Part shown: in pieces, positions 1-5,396 of the stretch | Layout: each line of letters opens with the position of its first letter | Numbering within the stretch: position 1 is the stretch's first letter | Source: an uncultured Collinsella sp. | GTDB taxonomy: Bacteria > Actinomycetota > Coriobacteriia > Coriobacteriales > Coriobacteriaceae | Direction: 5' to 3' | Assembly (NCBI GenBank): GCA_902464645.1 | Contig: CABQKL010000120.1 | Coordinates: forward strand, 1 to 5,396 | DNA length: 5,396 nucleotides | The notes under the pieces: generated by a model | Told to the model about the DNA's origin: nothing | What the model saw: only the letters and a program-made list of their open reading frames with translations | The model's database searches: none | Translations under genes and position numbers: made by a program

Positions 1-1057
1 ACATGGTGATAAACGTGAGCGCCATAACGCCGCAATCGCCGCGGAGCGAATGCGCACAGTCGTCGGCAATAGATCCCAAAAGCAGGTACGGTGGCTGATA
101 GCGATAGTCGATATGCTGTGTCAGGTAATCATAGATAGCACGAGCGCGATCGAGCGGATCCTCGAGCCCGTCAACAACATGCTCCGTCAACTGTCGCAGG
201 TACGGCGTAAACGCAATGTGCGGACGGTCCTCGGAAGTGTCCTCGGGCAGTGGCGTGTCCATGCACGTATGCGATGGGAGCGCGCCACCATAGATATCGC
301 AATAGGCGGCATCGATGTGATAGCGATAGGTCACCAAGAATGAATGTTCAGTCGAAGATGTCCAAGAGGCAGTACGAGCCGAAACGTTTTCAGAGGCAAC
401 GGTACCCCCCGACGTCATATCGAGAACCTCGATATGAGACTGTTGACGACAGGCGGCAGCAACGGGTAGCCACGCGCGAACAGCCTCTCCCTCCAGAGCC
501 CCAGGGACAGACACGGATGCCTTAAGCGTGATGACGCGAGTCAACCCGTTTTGCGACTCCATCTCCCTGAGCATCTGGTTACGCAGCGCGATGCCGTCCG
601 TAGAATCGGGACGCAGGCCCGGAACCTCCTTGGGGTACACGCGAAGCGAATCAAGGAAGTTATCAAGAACAAACAGCTCACCATCGATAAAGCGCCAGTC
701 AATACGCTTGCGATTAATCAGGTCGTCAAACTGCTTTTCGGTAAACTCTGGCCACTCCTCGCGAATCATCGCAATGGCCCGATCACGCGACACCGAAAAA
801 TGAAGCGGCGTCTCGAGCATGCGATACCGCTCGGCACGAACACAAGCAGCAAGAGAAGGTTCAGGATTCTGCTCCAAAAGACGATCGCAAGCCGCAACAG
901 CCTTCGTCAAATATCCCGCATCCTTTAAACGAAGAATCTCCGGAGGCAGCCCAATATCAAGATGACGAAAGTCATCACAGCAAACATCAACAGAGCAACC
1001 AACAGGACCCTCGTCAATAACCTTCCCATCAGCAGGCAAAACATCAACAACAGCCAT
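1..1057 (-). CDS. Transglutaminase-like domain protein, 3' part missing (352 codons in window)
   Basis: An uninterrupted minus-strand frame runs from ATG at 1057 to the left edge with no stop. A GGGAG Shine-Dalgarno 5 nt upstream supports the start. There is no signal peptide or obvious membrane segment, so a cytoplasmic protein is likely. Residues 1-80 contain several cysteines (C21, C26, C27, C57, C72). Residues 85-145 look like a compact, charged helical segment with several Trp and Phe. Residues 173-250 resemble the beta-sandwich that often precedes transglutaminase cores (VRAWLPVAAACRQ around 193-205, then FLVTYRY at 240-246). The core begins near 304 with RARAIYDYLTQHIDYRY and reaches GDCGVMALTFITM, where C342 is the probable nucleophile. 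In this family a cysteine acts with a downstream His and Asp as a peptidase or amidase-like catalyst; those two residues lie outside the window, so activity cannot be judged. The substrate is unknown. Many codons end in T (GTT, GAT, GCT), unlike the aldolase next door. The family call is fairly sure; the specific function is not. Confidence 0.85.
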   Translation of the reverse strand, partial: MAVVDVLPADGKVIDEGPVGCSVDVCCDDFRHLDIGLPPEILRLKDAGYLTKAVAACDRLLEQNPEPSLAACVRAERYRMLETPLHFSVSRDRAIAMIREEWPEFTEKQFDDLINRKRIDWRFIDGELFVLDNFLDSLRVYPKEVPGLRPDSTDGIALRNQMLREMESQNGLTRVITLKASVSVPGALEGEAVRAWLPVAAACRQQSHIEVLDMTSGGTVASENVSARTASWTSSTEHSFLVTYRYHIDAAYCDIYGGALPSHTCMDTPLPEDTSEDRPHIAFTPYLRQLTEHVVDGLEDPLDRARAIYDYLTQHIDYRYQPPYLLLGSIADDCAHSLRGDCGVMALTFITM

Positions 1058-1062
1058 AACCA

Positions 1063-1067
1063 CTCCC
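1063..1067 (-). promoter_or_regulatory. Ribosome binding site of the transglutaminase-like gene
   Basis: The minus strand reads GGGAG five bases before the ATG at 1057. It is a reasonable Shine-Dalgarno match at normal spacing and decides the start, because no other in-frame ATG or GTG nearby has a comparable site. Confidence 0.6.
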
Positions 1068-1090
1068 ACGTCAAACGATAGACAACCCCC

Positions 1091-1096
1091 ATTGTA
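1091..1096 (-). promoter_or_regulatory. Possible -10 element for the transglutaminase-like gene
   Basis: The minus strand reads TACAAT, one mismatch from TATAAT, about 35 nt before the start codon. No convincing -35 sits 16-18 bp upstream, because that stretch is occupied by the aldolase terminator. It is offered only because the preceding terminator implies that this gene needs its own promoter. Confidence 0.25.
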
Positions 1097-1103
1097 CCGA
1101 GAT

Positions 1104-1134
1104 AAAAAAGAAAGCCCCCAACAAAGGAGCCCTC
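1104..1134 (-). terminator. Rho-independent terminator, probably ending the aldolase transcript
   Basis: On the minus strand GAGGGCTCC (1134-1126) can pair with GGGGCTTTC (1118-1110) over nine consecutive positions, three of them G-U, around a 7-nt loop. A run of six T follows at 1109-1104. The structure is oriented for minus-strand transcription. It lies about 175 nt after the aldolase stop and just before the transglutaminase-like gene, which separates the two transcription units. The pairing includes wobble pairs, so strength is moderate. Confidence 0.7.
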
Positions 1135-1197
1135 AACACCGATAAACGGTACCTATAAAAATGAATTCAGCCTCGTAACCCTGCGGCGTTAAACGAA

Positions 1198-1289
1198 GGA
1201 AGCCCCGTCCCCCGGAACTGCTTCCTTGGCGCGACTTCTGGCGAAGCCAGGTGAGCGCAAAGGAAACAGTGTAGGGGGACGGGGCTTCC
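1198..1289. repeat. 92-bp nearly perfect palindrome (REP/MITE-like or large hairpin)
   Basis: The outer arms are a perfect 16-bp inverted repeat: GGAAGCCCCGTCCCCC at 1198-1213 and its exact complement at 1274-1289. Pairing continues inward in the same register: ACTG 1217-1220 with CAGT 1267-1270, TTCCTT 1222-1227 with AAGGAA 1260-1265, and GCGC 1229-1232 with GCGC 1255-1258. It ends in a small CTGGC-GAA-GCCAG hairpin at 1238-1250. About 35 Watson-Crick pairs form in all, interrupted by single mismatches and small internal loops. It lies between the aldolase stop and the terminator. No open reading frame or transposase accompanies it, and there is no second copy in this window. Its size and architecture fit a dispersed palindromic repeat of the REP or MITE type; a folded 3' UTR element is the alternative. 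Confidence 0.8.
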
Positions 1290-1298
1290 GGCTGGAAG
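1285..1298 (-). other. Small hairpin overlapping the edge of the large palindrome
   Basis: CTTCC at 1285-1289 and GGAAG at 1294-1298 form a 5-bp stem with a 4-base loop, beginning 11 nt after the aldolase stop on the minus-strand transcript. It uses the outermost five bases of one arm of the 92-bp palindrome, so the two folds compete at that point. The pairing is visible in the sequence; any function is inference. Confidence 0.4.
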
Positions 1299-1309
1299 TT
1301 TAGCGACGC

Positions 1310-2176
1310 TTACGCCTTGTTGACGGAGCCAAACTCCTCCATGAGCTCCTTGGTGCGGGCAACGATGTTGTCGCGACCAGGCTTGAGGAGCTTGCGGGGG
1401 TCGAAGCCCTTGCCCTGCTGATCCTTGCCAGCCTCGATGTACTCGCGGACGCCCTTGGCGAAGACGAGCTGCAGGTCGGTGTTGACGTTGATCTTGGAGA
1501 TGCCCAGGGAGATGGCCTTCTTGATCTGATCCTCGGGGATGCCGGTACCACCGTGCAGAACGAGGGGCAGGTCGCCGGTCTGAGCCTTGATCTCGCCCAG
1601 ACGCTCGAAGGAGAGGCCAGCCCAGTCGGCGGGATACACGCCGTGGATGTTGCCGATGCCGCAGGCGAGGAAGTCGACGCCCAGGTCAGCAATCTGCTTG
1701 CACTCAGCGGGGTCAGCGAGCTCGCCGTTGGAGGTCACGCCGTCCTCGGTGCCGCCGATGCCGCCGACCTCGGCCTCGATGGACATGCCCTTGGAGTGGG
1801 CAAGCTCAACGAGCTCCTTGGTGCGGTCGAGGTTAAGCTGGAAGGTCTCCTCGTGAGAGCCGTCATACATGATGGACGTGAAGCCGGCCTCGATGCACTT
1901 GAAGCAGTCCTCGTAAGAACCGTGATCGAGGTGAAGGGCGACGGGGACGGTAACGCCCGTGGCCTCGACGGCAGCCTTGACCATGTCGGCGCAGACCTTG
2001 AAACCGCCCATCCACTTAGCGGCACCAGCGGTGCACTGAAGGATCAGCGGAGACTTGGCCTCCTCGGCAGCCTGGAGAATAGCCAGGGTCCACTCGAGGT
2101 TGTTGGTGTTGAAGGCACCGAGAGCGTACTTGCCGGCCTCGGCCTTCTTGAGCATGTCTGCTGCGTTGACGAGCAT
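1310..2176 (-). CDS. fba: Class II fructose-bisphosphate aldolase, 288 aa
   Basis: It catalyses reversible cleavage of fructose 1,6-bisphosphate to dihydroxyacetone phosphate and glyceraldehyde 3-phosphate, a cytoplasmic step shared by glycolysis and gluconeogenesis. It is the zinc-dependent TIM-barrel form. Visible signatures are GAFN (20-23), HLDHG with probable catalytic D84 and zinc ligand H85, YDGSH (104-108), EAEVGGIGG (134-142), zinc-ligand candidates H178 in GNIHGVYP and H208 in LHGGTG, and the phosphate-binding NVNTD (230-234). All expected metal ligands are present, and the length is close to that of FbaA-type enzymes. The frame is open up to an ATG at 2272, but the chosen start at 2176 follows an AGGAGG at 8-nt spacing; the extra 32 codons lack aldolase similarity and cover the probable promoter. 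Codon choice is strongly biased to C- and G-ending codons, as expected for a highly expressed gene. A tagatose-bisphosphate aldolase is a related alternative but less likely. Confidence 0.95.
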   Translation of the reverse strand: MLVNAADMLKKAEAGKYALGAFNTNNLEWTLAILQAAEEAKSPLILQCTAGAAKWMGGFKVCADMVKAAVEATGVTVPVALHLDHGSYEDCFKCIEAGFTSIMYDGSHEETFQLNLDRTKELVELAHSKGMSIEAEVGGIGGTEDGVTSNGELADPAECKQIADLGVDFLACGIGNIHGVYPADWAGLSFERLGEIKAQTGDLPLVLHGGTGIPEDQIKKAISLGISKINVNTDLQLVFAKGVREYIEAGKDQQGKGFDPRKLLKPGRDNIVARTKELMEEFGSVNKA

Positions 2177-2184
2177 AAAAGAAA

Positions 2185-2190
2185 CCTCCT
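2185..2190 (-). promoter_or_regulatory. Strong ribosome binding site of fba
   Basis: The minus strand reads AGGAGG, a full match to the anti-Shine-Dalgarno core, 8 nt before ATG 2176. It rules out the longer reading from ATG 2272, which has no such site. Confidence 0.9.
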
Positions 2191-2216
2191 GTAAGGTTGC
2201 TCCGATAACGCCTGAG

Positions 2217-2245
2217 ATTTTACCACGGCGTACCCGGGCATAAAC
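2217..2245 (-). promoter_or_regulatory. Candidate fba promoter with overlapping small dyad
   Basis: The minus strand has TAAAAT at 2222-2217, one mismatch from the -10 consensus, which would give a leader of about 30-35 nt before ATG 2176. With a 17-bp spacer the -35 would be GTTTAT at 2245-2240, a poor match. That hexamer overlaps a dyad, AAACG-TT-CGTTT at 2242-2253, placed where a regulator could control initiation. The -10 is plausible; the -35 and the operator are speculative. Confidence 0.35.
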
Positions 2246-2248
2246 GTT

Positions 2249-2340
2249 CGTTTGTTCACGAATATCGTCCAAACAGACTTTTTTTGACCGTTTGTCCTAC
2301 GGAATCGACCCGTTGGGGAAAATAGCTTGACGTTTGGACG
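2249..2340. promoter_or_regulatory. Cluster of CGTTTG-type motifs upstream of fba
   Basis: Three plus-strand copies of a 9-mer occur: CGTTTGTTC at 2249, CGTTTGTCC at 2289 and CGTTTGGAC at 2331, with starts 40 and 42 bp apart. A minus-strand copy, GTTTGGACG, occupies 2274-2266 and forms a perfect 9-bp inverted repeat with 2332-2340. A run of seven T (2279-2285) lies between the first two plus-strand copies. The arrangement suits a multi-site operator or upstream activating region for fba, but no regulator can be named from it. Confidence 0.35.
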
Positions 2341-2359
2341 CTTCTCGTGCTTCAGAAGC
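2340..2359 (-). terminator. Weak hairpin after the MBL hydrolase gene
   Basis: GCTTCT at 2340-2345 and AGAAGC at 2354-2359 form a 6-bp stem with an 8-nt loop, starting about 11 nt after the hydrolase stop on the minus strand. No T-run follows directly, only ATTTTC some 15 nt later, so intrinsic termination here would be inefficient. Read-through into fba is possible. Confidence 0.25.
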
Positions 2360-2370
2360 TGACTATAAAG

Positions 2371-3054
2371 CTACACCTGCATGAAAGGGTTCTGCATGAG
2401 CTCGCGTGCCATGGTGGTCGAATCGCCATGGCCGGTTAGGCAAACGGTATCGGGCGGGAGAAGCCGGGCGAGCTTGGAGAGCGAGCGCAGAATCGCCGCC
2501 TCGTCGCCACCGGCAAGATCGGTGCGGCCGTGGCTGCCCGGGAACAGGGTGTCGCCAACAAAGGCGATGCTTCCCTGCTCGGTGGCGGCGAACAAGACGA
2601 TCCCGCCCGGCGTATGCCCTGGTGTCTCGATCACCTGCAGGCAGATATCGCCCACCTCGATAGCATCGCCCTCGGCGAGCAGGCACGTCGGCTCCCCGGG
2701 GTCGGGCGTCTCAATGCCCCACATAGCTCGCTGTTCCTTGATGTTCGTATGCGGCACCGCCGCATCCTTAGCACACAGCTCATACTGGCAGCCCTCGCCA
2801 ACGGTGGTTCGCACGCCGGCAACACCACCAACATGATCGGCATGGCCATGAGTGCATACGGAGCCAAGCACGCGTACGCCGGGATGTTCGGCTCGAATAT
2901 GCTCCACCAGGCGCTCGCCTTCCCACGCAGGGTCGATAATCACGCACTCATTGCCCGAAATAAGAGCATAGCTATTGGTCTGAATGGGACCGTTTACGAG
3001 CGTCTCGATCTCGACCGACCCCTTGGGAGTTACATCCAAGGACATAGCACTCAT
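2371..3054 (-). CDS. MBL-fold metallo-hydrolase, glyoxalase-II-like, 227 aa
   Basis: It is a soluble metallo-beta-lactamase-fold hydrolase, probably with two metal ions. The ligand set is complete: HGHADH at 69-74, H147 in ETPGHTPGG, D168 in FVGDTLFPGSHGRTD, and H209 in LTGHGDSTT. The C-terminal pattern GHGDSTT...E...NPF and the length of about 210-230 residues fit the small glyoxalase-II-like group (YcbL/YqgX type), which lacks the long substrate-binding C-terminal domain of classical glyoxalase II. Members are usually annotated as hydroxyacylglutathione hydrolase-like, but their substrates are often unknown, and an organism without glutathione would use another thioester. ATG 3054 is chosen because AGGAG at 3065-3061 stands 6 nt upstream; ATG 3045 (residue 4) is an alternative. 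The gene follows rel by 84 nt on the same strand, so co-transcription is plausible, though a hairpin lies between. Fold and metal site are certain; the substrate is not. Confidence 0.93.
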   Translation of the reverse strand: MSAMSLDVTPKGSVEIETLVNGPIQTNSYALISGNECVIIDPAWEGERLVEHIRAEHPGVRVLGSVCTHGHADHVGGVAGVRTTVGEGCQYELCAKDAAVPHTNIKEQRAMWGIETPDPGEPTCLLAEGDAIEVGDICLQVIETPGHTPGGIVLFAATEQGSIAFVGDTLFPGSHGRTDLAGGDEAAILRSLSKLARLLPPDTVCLTGHGDSTTMARELMQNPFMQV

Positions 3055-3074
3055 GTCCCTCTCCTCTCTATAGA

Positions 3075-3102
3075 ACTCGAGGCATCAAACGATGCCTCGA
3101 GT
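3075..3102 (-). other. Perfect 12-bp hairpin between rel and the MBL hydrolase gene
   Basis: ACTCGAGGCATC at 3075-3086 and its exact complement at 3091-3102 enclose a 4-base loop. On the minus-strand transcript the stem starts about 36 nt after the rel stop and ends 9 nt before the AGGAG of the next gene. Only TTCTAT follows it, not a U-run, so it is a poor intrinsic terminator as written. It may be a partial terminator, an RNase processing or stabilising site, or a structure that tunes translation of the hydrolase. Confidence 0.6.
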
Positions 3103-3138
3103 GTAGCGAATATTGATAATGTGGCACGTTCGTCGCGA

Positions 3139-5396
3139 CTAAACGCGGCGCTTAAGCTGGGCTCCACCCTCGCCGGGCATCAGGCGGCGTGCGTCGTAGA
3201 CCGAGTCAACGCTGCTGATAGAGGCCAGCAGCGGATCCAGACCACTCGCGTCCGAGATCTCGACCATAAAGCGCAGGGTTGCAATACCCTCGCGGTTGGT
3301 CGACGTGGCGGCAGAAAGGATATTGCCGCCCGCATCGCCAATGGCAATAGTGACATCTTTGAGCAGGCCCATGCGGTCCAGGCACTCGACCACGATCTCG
3401 ACCTGGAAGAGGGTGTCGGCAGCGCCGTCCCACTCCACTTCGATCATGCGCTCGGGATGCTCCATAAGACCCTTGACGTTGGGGCAGTTGGCGCGATGCA
3501 CCGAGACGCCACGACCGCGCGTGATGAAGCCGACGATATCGTCGCCCGTCACGGGGTTGCAGCAATGCGCCAGACGGACCAGCAGACCGCTGTTGCTCTC
3601 GCCCTTGACGATAATGCCGTTGCTGGCGCTCTTGCCGCGCTTTTGCGGCTTGCGGTTGGAGCCACGGGCAGGCTGCTTGACGACCTCGGCGATAGCCTCG
3701 GCCTTGGTGAGCTGCTCCTCGGGCTTGGGGTCCAAAATCTGCTCGACCTTGTTACCCACGGCGCGCGGGGCAACCTTACCGGCGCCCACGGCGGCAAACA
3801 GGTCCTCGAGCTGCTTGAAGTTCAGCTGCTCCGCCACGGCGTTGAGCGCACGCGTGGATCGCGGCGTAGAGATGCCATACCCGCGCTTGCGCAGGTCCTT
3901 GGCCAGTATATCGCGGCCGGCAGCAGCGTCATCGTCTTTGGTCGCGGCAGCGAAGTAACGGCGGATCTTTGACTTGGCGGAAGGCGTCTTAACGATCTTG
4001 AGCCAATCACGCGACGGCTTGGAACTCTTGTTGGTCAGGATTTCAACGCGATCGCCCGTCTTGATCTCGTGCGTGAGCGGGGCCACCACACCGTTGATCT
4101 TAGCGCCGACGCAGTGGTTTCCCACCTCGGTGTGAACGGCGTAGGCAAAGTCGAGCGGCGTGGAGCCGGCACGAAGCGCCATGACCTCGCCCTTGGGCGT
4201 AAAGACGAAGATCTCTTGATCGAAGAGGTCGACCTTCAGCGAATGCAGGTATTCCTTGGCGTCGGTGATCTCATCAGACGCAGCCCAATCGAGCGAATGT
4301 TTGAGCCAGTTAATCTGGTCGTCCAGACGCTGGGCATCATTGGTCTTAGACGCAGACGATCCACCCGACTTCTTATAGAGCCAGTGGGCGGCAATGCCGT
4401 ACTCGGCCTGCTCGTGCATCTCGTAGGTTCGAATCTGAATCTCGAGCGGGCGGGCCGTGGGGCCGATTACCGTCGTATGGAGCGACTGGTAGTTATTGAC
4501 CTTGGGCATGGCGATATAGTCTTTAAAGCGACCGGGCATGGGGTGCCACAGCGTATGTACCGCACCGAGTGTGGAGTAGCAATCGCGCACCGAATGGGTG
4601 ATGACGCGCAGTGCCACCAGGTCGTAGATCTCGGAGAATTCCTTGCCCTTGCGCTTCATCTTTTGGTAGATGGACCAATAGTGCTTGGAGCGGCCGTTGA
4701 TCTGGAAGCCCTCCAGACCAATGCGGTTGAGTTCATCGGTGAGCGTCTTGATAGTCTCGGTCAGATAGCGCTCGCGAACCTCACGCGACTCTGCCACCAT
4801 GCGCGCGATGCGCTGGTAGGCGTCGGGCTCCAGGTAAAAGAAGGACAGGTCCTCGAGTTCCCACTTGATAGAGCTCATGCCCAAGCGGTCGGCCAAGGGT
4901 GCGTACACGTCCATGGTCTCGCGCGCCTTAAACAGACGGCGGTCCTCGCGAAGGGCCGCCAACGTACGCATGTTATGCAGGCGGTCGGCGAGTTTGACGA
5001 TGATGACGCGAATGTCCTTGGACATGGCGAGGAACATCTTGCGCAGCGTGAGGGCCTGCTTCTCGTCCATGCTGTCGACTTCGATGTTGGTGAGCTTGGT
5101 CACGCCGTCGACGAGCTCAGCCACGGTTTCGCCAAACAGACCCGAAACATCGGCGAGCGAGGTCTCGGTGTCCTCGACGGTATCGTGCAGCAACGCAGCA
5201 CACACCACGTCGCAGTCCATCTTGAGGTCTGCCAGAATGATAGCCACCTCGACAGGATGGTTAATGTACATCTCACCCGAGCGGCGCTTTTGGTTGCAGT
5301 GCTTCTCGGCGGCAAAGCAGTATGCTTGTTCCACCTTGGAGAAGTCGTCCTCATTCATATATTTGAGGCACAGGCGCTCCAGCTTGTCGTAGCTGT
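3139..5396 (-). CDS. rel: Bifunctional (p)ppGpp synthetase/hydrolase, Rel/SpoT family, 5' end missing
   Basis: It makes and degrades the alarmone (p)ppGpp of the stringent response and is normally ribosome-associated. Numbering is from the Met at 5358. The hydrolase HD domain keeps H34, H58-D59, E62-D63, D125 and N129. The synthetase domain has YDLVALRVI (245-253), RFKD at 277-280 (the RXKD form typical of bifunctional enzymes), NNYQSLHTT (288-296) and LEIQIRT (305-311). Then follow a TGS domain (about 382-442), a helical region, a basic linker (about 561-580), a zinc-knuckle with C599, C600, H621 and C625, and an ACT/RRM domain (about 650-725). With both active sites intact it should be bifunctional. 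The frame stays open to the right edge and the 12 codons before Met 5358 (SYDKLERLCLKY) resemble the usual Rel N-terminus; there is no Shine-Dalgarno before 5358, so the real start is outside. The stop is TAG at 3141-3139. Confidence 0.95.
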   Translation of the reverse strand, partial: SYDKLERLCLKYMNEDDFSKVEQAYCFAAEKHCNQKRRSGEMYINHPVEVAIILADLKMDCDVVCAALLHDTVEDTETSLADVSGLFGETVAELVDGVTKLTNIEVDSMDEKQALTLRKMFLAMSKDIRVIIVKLADRLHNMRTLAALREDRRLFKARETMDVYAPLADRLGMSSIKWELEDLSFFYLEPDAYQRIARMVAESREVRERYLTETIKTLTDELNRIGLEGFQINGRSKHYWSIYQKMKRKGKEFSEIYDLVALRVITHSVRDCYSTLGAVHTLWHPMPGRFKDYIAMPKVNNYQSLHTTVIGPTARPLEIQIRTYEMHEQAEYGIAAHWLYKKSGGSSASKTNDAQRLDDQINWLKHSLDWAASDEITDAKEYLHSLKVDLFDQEIFVFTPKGEVMALRAGSTPLDFAYAVHTEVGNHCVGAKINGVVAPLTHEIKTGDRVEILTNKSSKPSRDWLKIVKTPSAKSKIRRYFAAATKDDDAAAGRDILAKDLRKRGYGISTPRSTRALNAVAEQLNFKQLEDLFAAVGAGKVAPRAVGNKVEQILDPKPEEQLTKAEAIAEVVKQPARGSNRKPQKRGKSASNGIIVKGESNSGLLVRLAHCCNPVTGDDIVGFITRGRGVSVHRANCPNVKGLMEHPERMIEVEWDGAADTLFQVEIVVECLDRMGLLKDVTIAIGDAGGNILSAATSTNREGIATLRFMVEISDASGLDPLLASISSVDSVYDARRLMPGEGGAQLKRRV

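Noticed and set aside
50..928. Several plus-strand open frames at the left end
   Set aside because: All are opposite the continuous minus-strand transglutaminase-like frame, which has recognisable motifs and a good start site. The plus-strand products are Arg/Ser-rich and match nothing I know.
1198..1289. CRISPR repeat or riboswitch reading of the palindrome
   Set aside because: There is only one unit and no spacers. It lies downstream of fba and before a terminator, not in a 5' leader.
1553..2194. Plus-strand open frame of 213 codons antisense to fba
   Set aside because: It is a mirror of the strongly biased aldolase codons. The composition is low-complexity Leu/Val/Gly/Ala, and there is no ribosome binding site.
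2177..2272. 32-codon N-terminal extension of the aldolase from ATG 2272
   Set aside because: No Shine-Dalgarno precedes ATG 2272, the residues show no aldolase similarity, and a full AGGAGG stands at ideal distance from ATG 2176.
2249..2285. Possible plus-strand terminator: GTTTG/CAAAC stem followed by seven T
   Set aside because: No plus-strand gene lies upstream of it to terminate, and the stem is short with an asymmetric internal loop. It fits better as part of the fba upstream motif cluster.
2530..3972. Long plus-strand open frame of 480 codons, antisense to the hydrolase and rel
   Set aside because: It lies opposite two genes with unmistakable catalytic motifs, has no Shine-Dalgarno or recognisable domain, and shows the Ala/Leu/Gly/Asp-rich composition typical of the complement of GC-biased codons.

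Overview
The window reads as ordinary chromosome from a moderately GC-rich Gram-positive bacterium. Gene content, codon style and short intergenic spacers with strong Shine-Dalgarno sites suggest an anaerobic gut actinobacterium of the Coriobacteriia (Collinsella-like). That placement is inferred from protein style only and was not tested by a search. All four genes lie on the minus strand, so the window is best read from right to left.

From the right edge: (1) a long bifunctional (p)ppGpp synthetase/hydrolase of the Rel/SpoT family, whose start codon lies beyond the window; (2) an 84-nt spacer holding a perfect 12-bp hairpin; (3) a complete small metallo-beta-lactamase-fold hydrolase of the glyoxalase-II-like type with all its metal ligands; (4) a 194-nt spacer rich in CGTTTG-type motifs, probably the promoter/operator region of the next gene; (5) a complete class II fructose-bisphosphate aldolase with a textbook ribosome binding site; (6) a 252-nt spacer containing a 92-bp nearly perfect palindrome followed by a good intrinsic terminator; (7) the first 352 codons of a transglutaminase-like protein, cut by the left edge ten codons after its probable catalytic cysteine.

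The genes are mostly housekeeping: stringent response, metal-dependent hydrolysis and glycolysis/gluconeogenesis. rel and the hydrolase are close enough to share a transcript. The aldolase has its own upstream region and terminator and is probably a separate unit. I see no defence system, CRISPR array, tRNA, rRNA, phage gene or transposase. The parts that deserve a second look are non-coding: the 92-bp palindrome downstream of the aldolase, the rel-hydrolase hairpin, and the regularly spaced motifs upstream of the aldolase.
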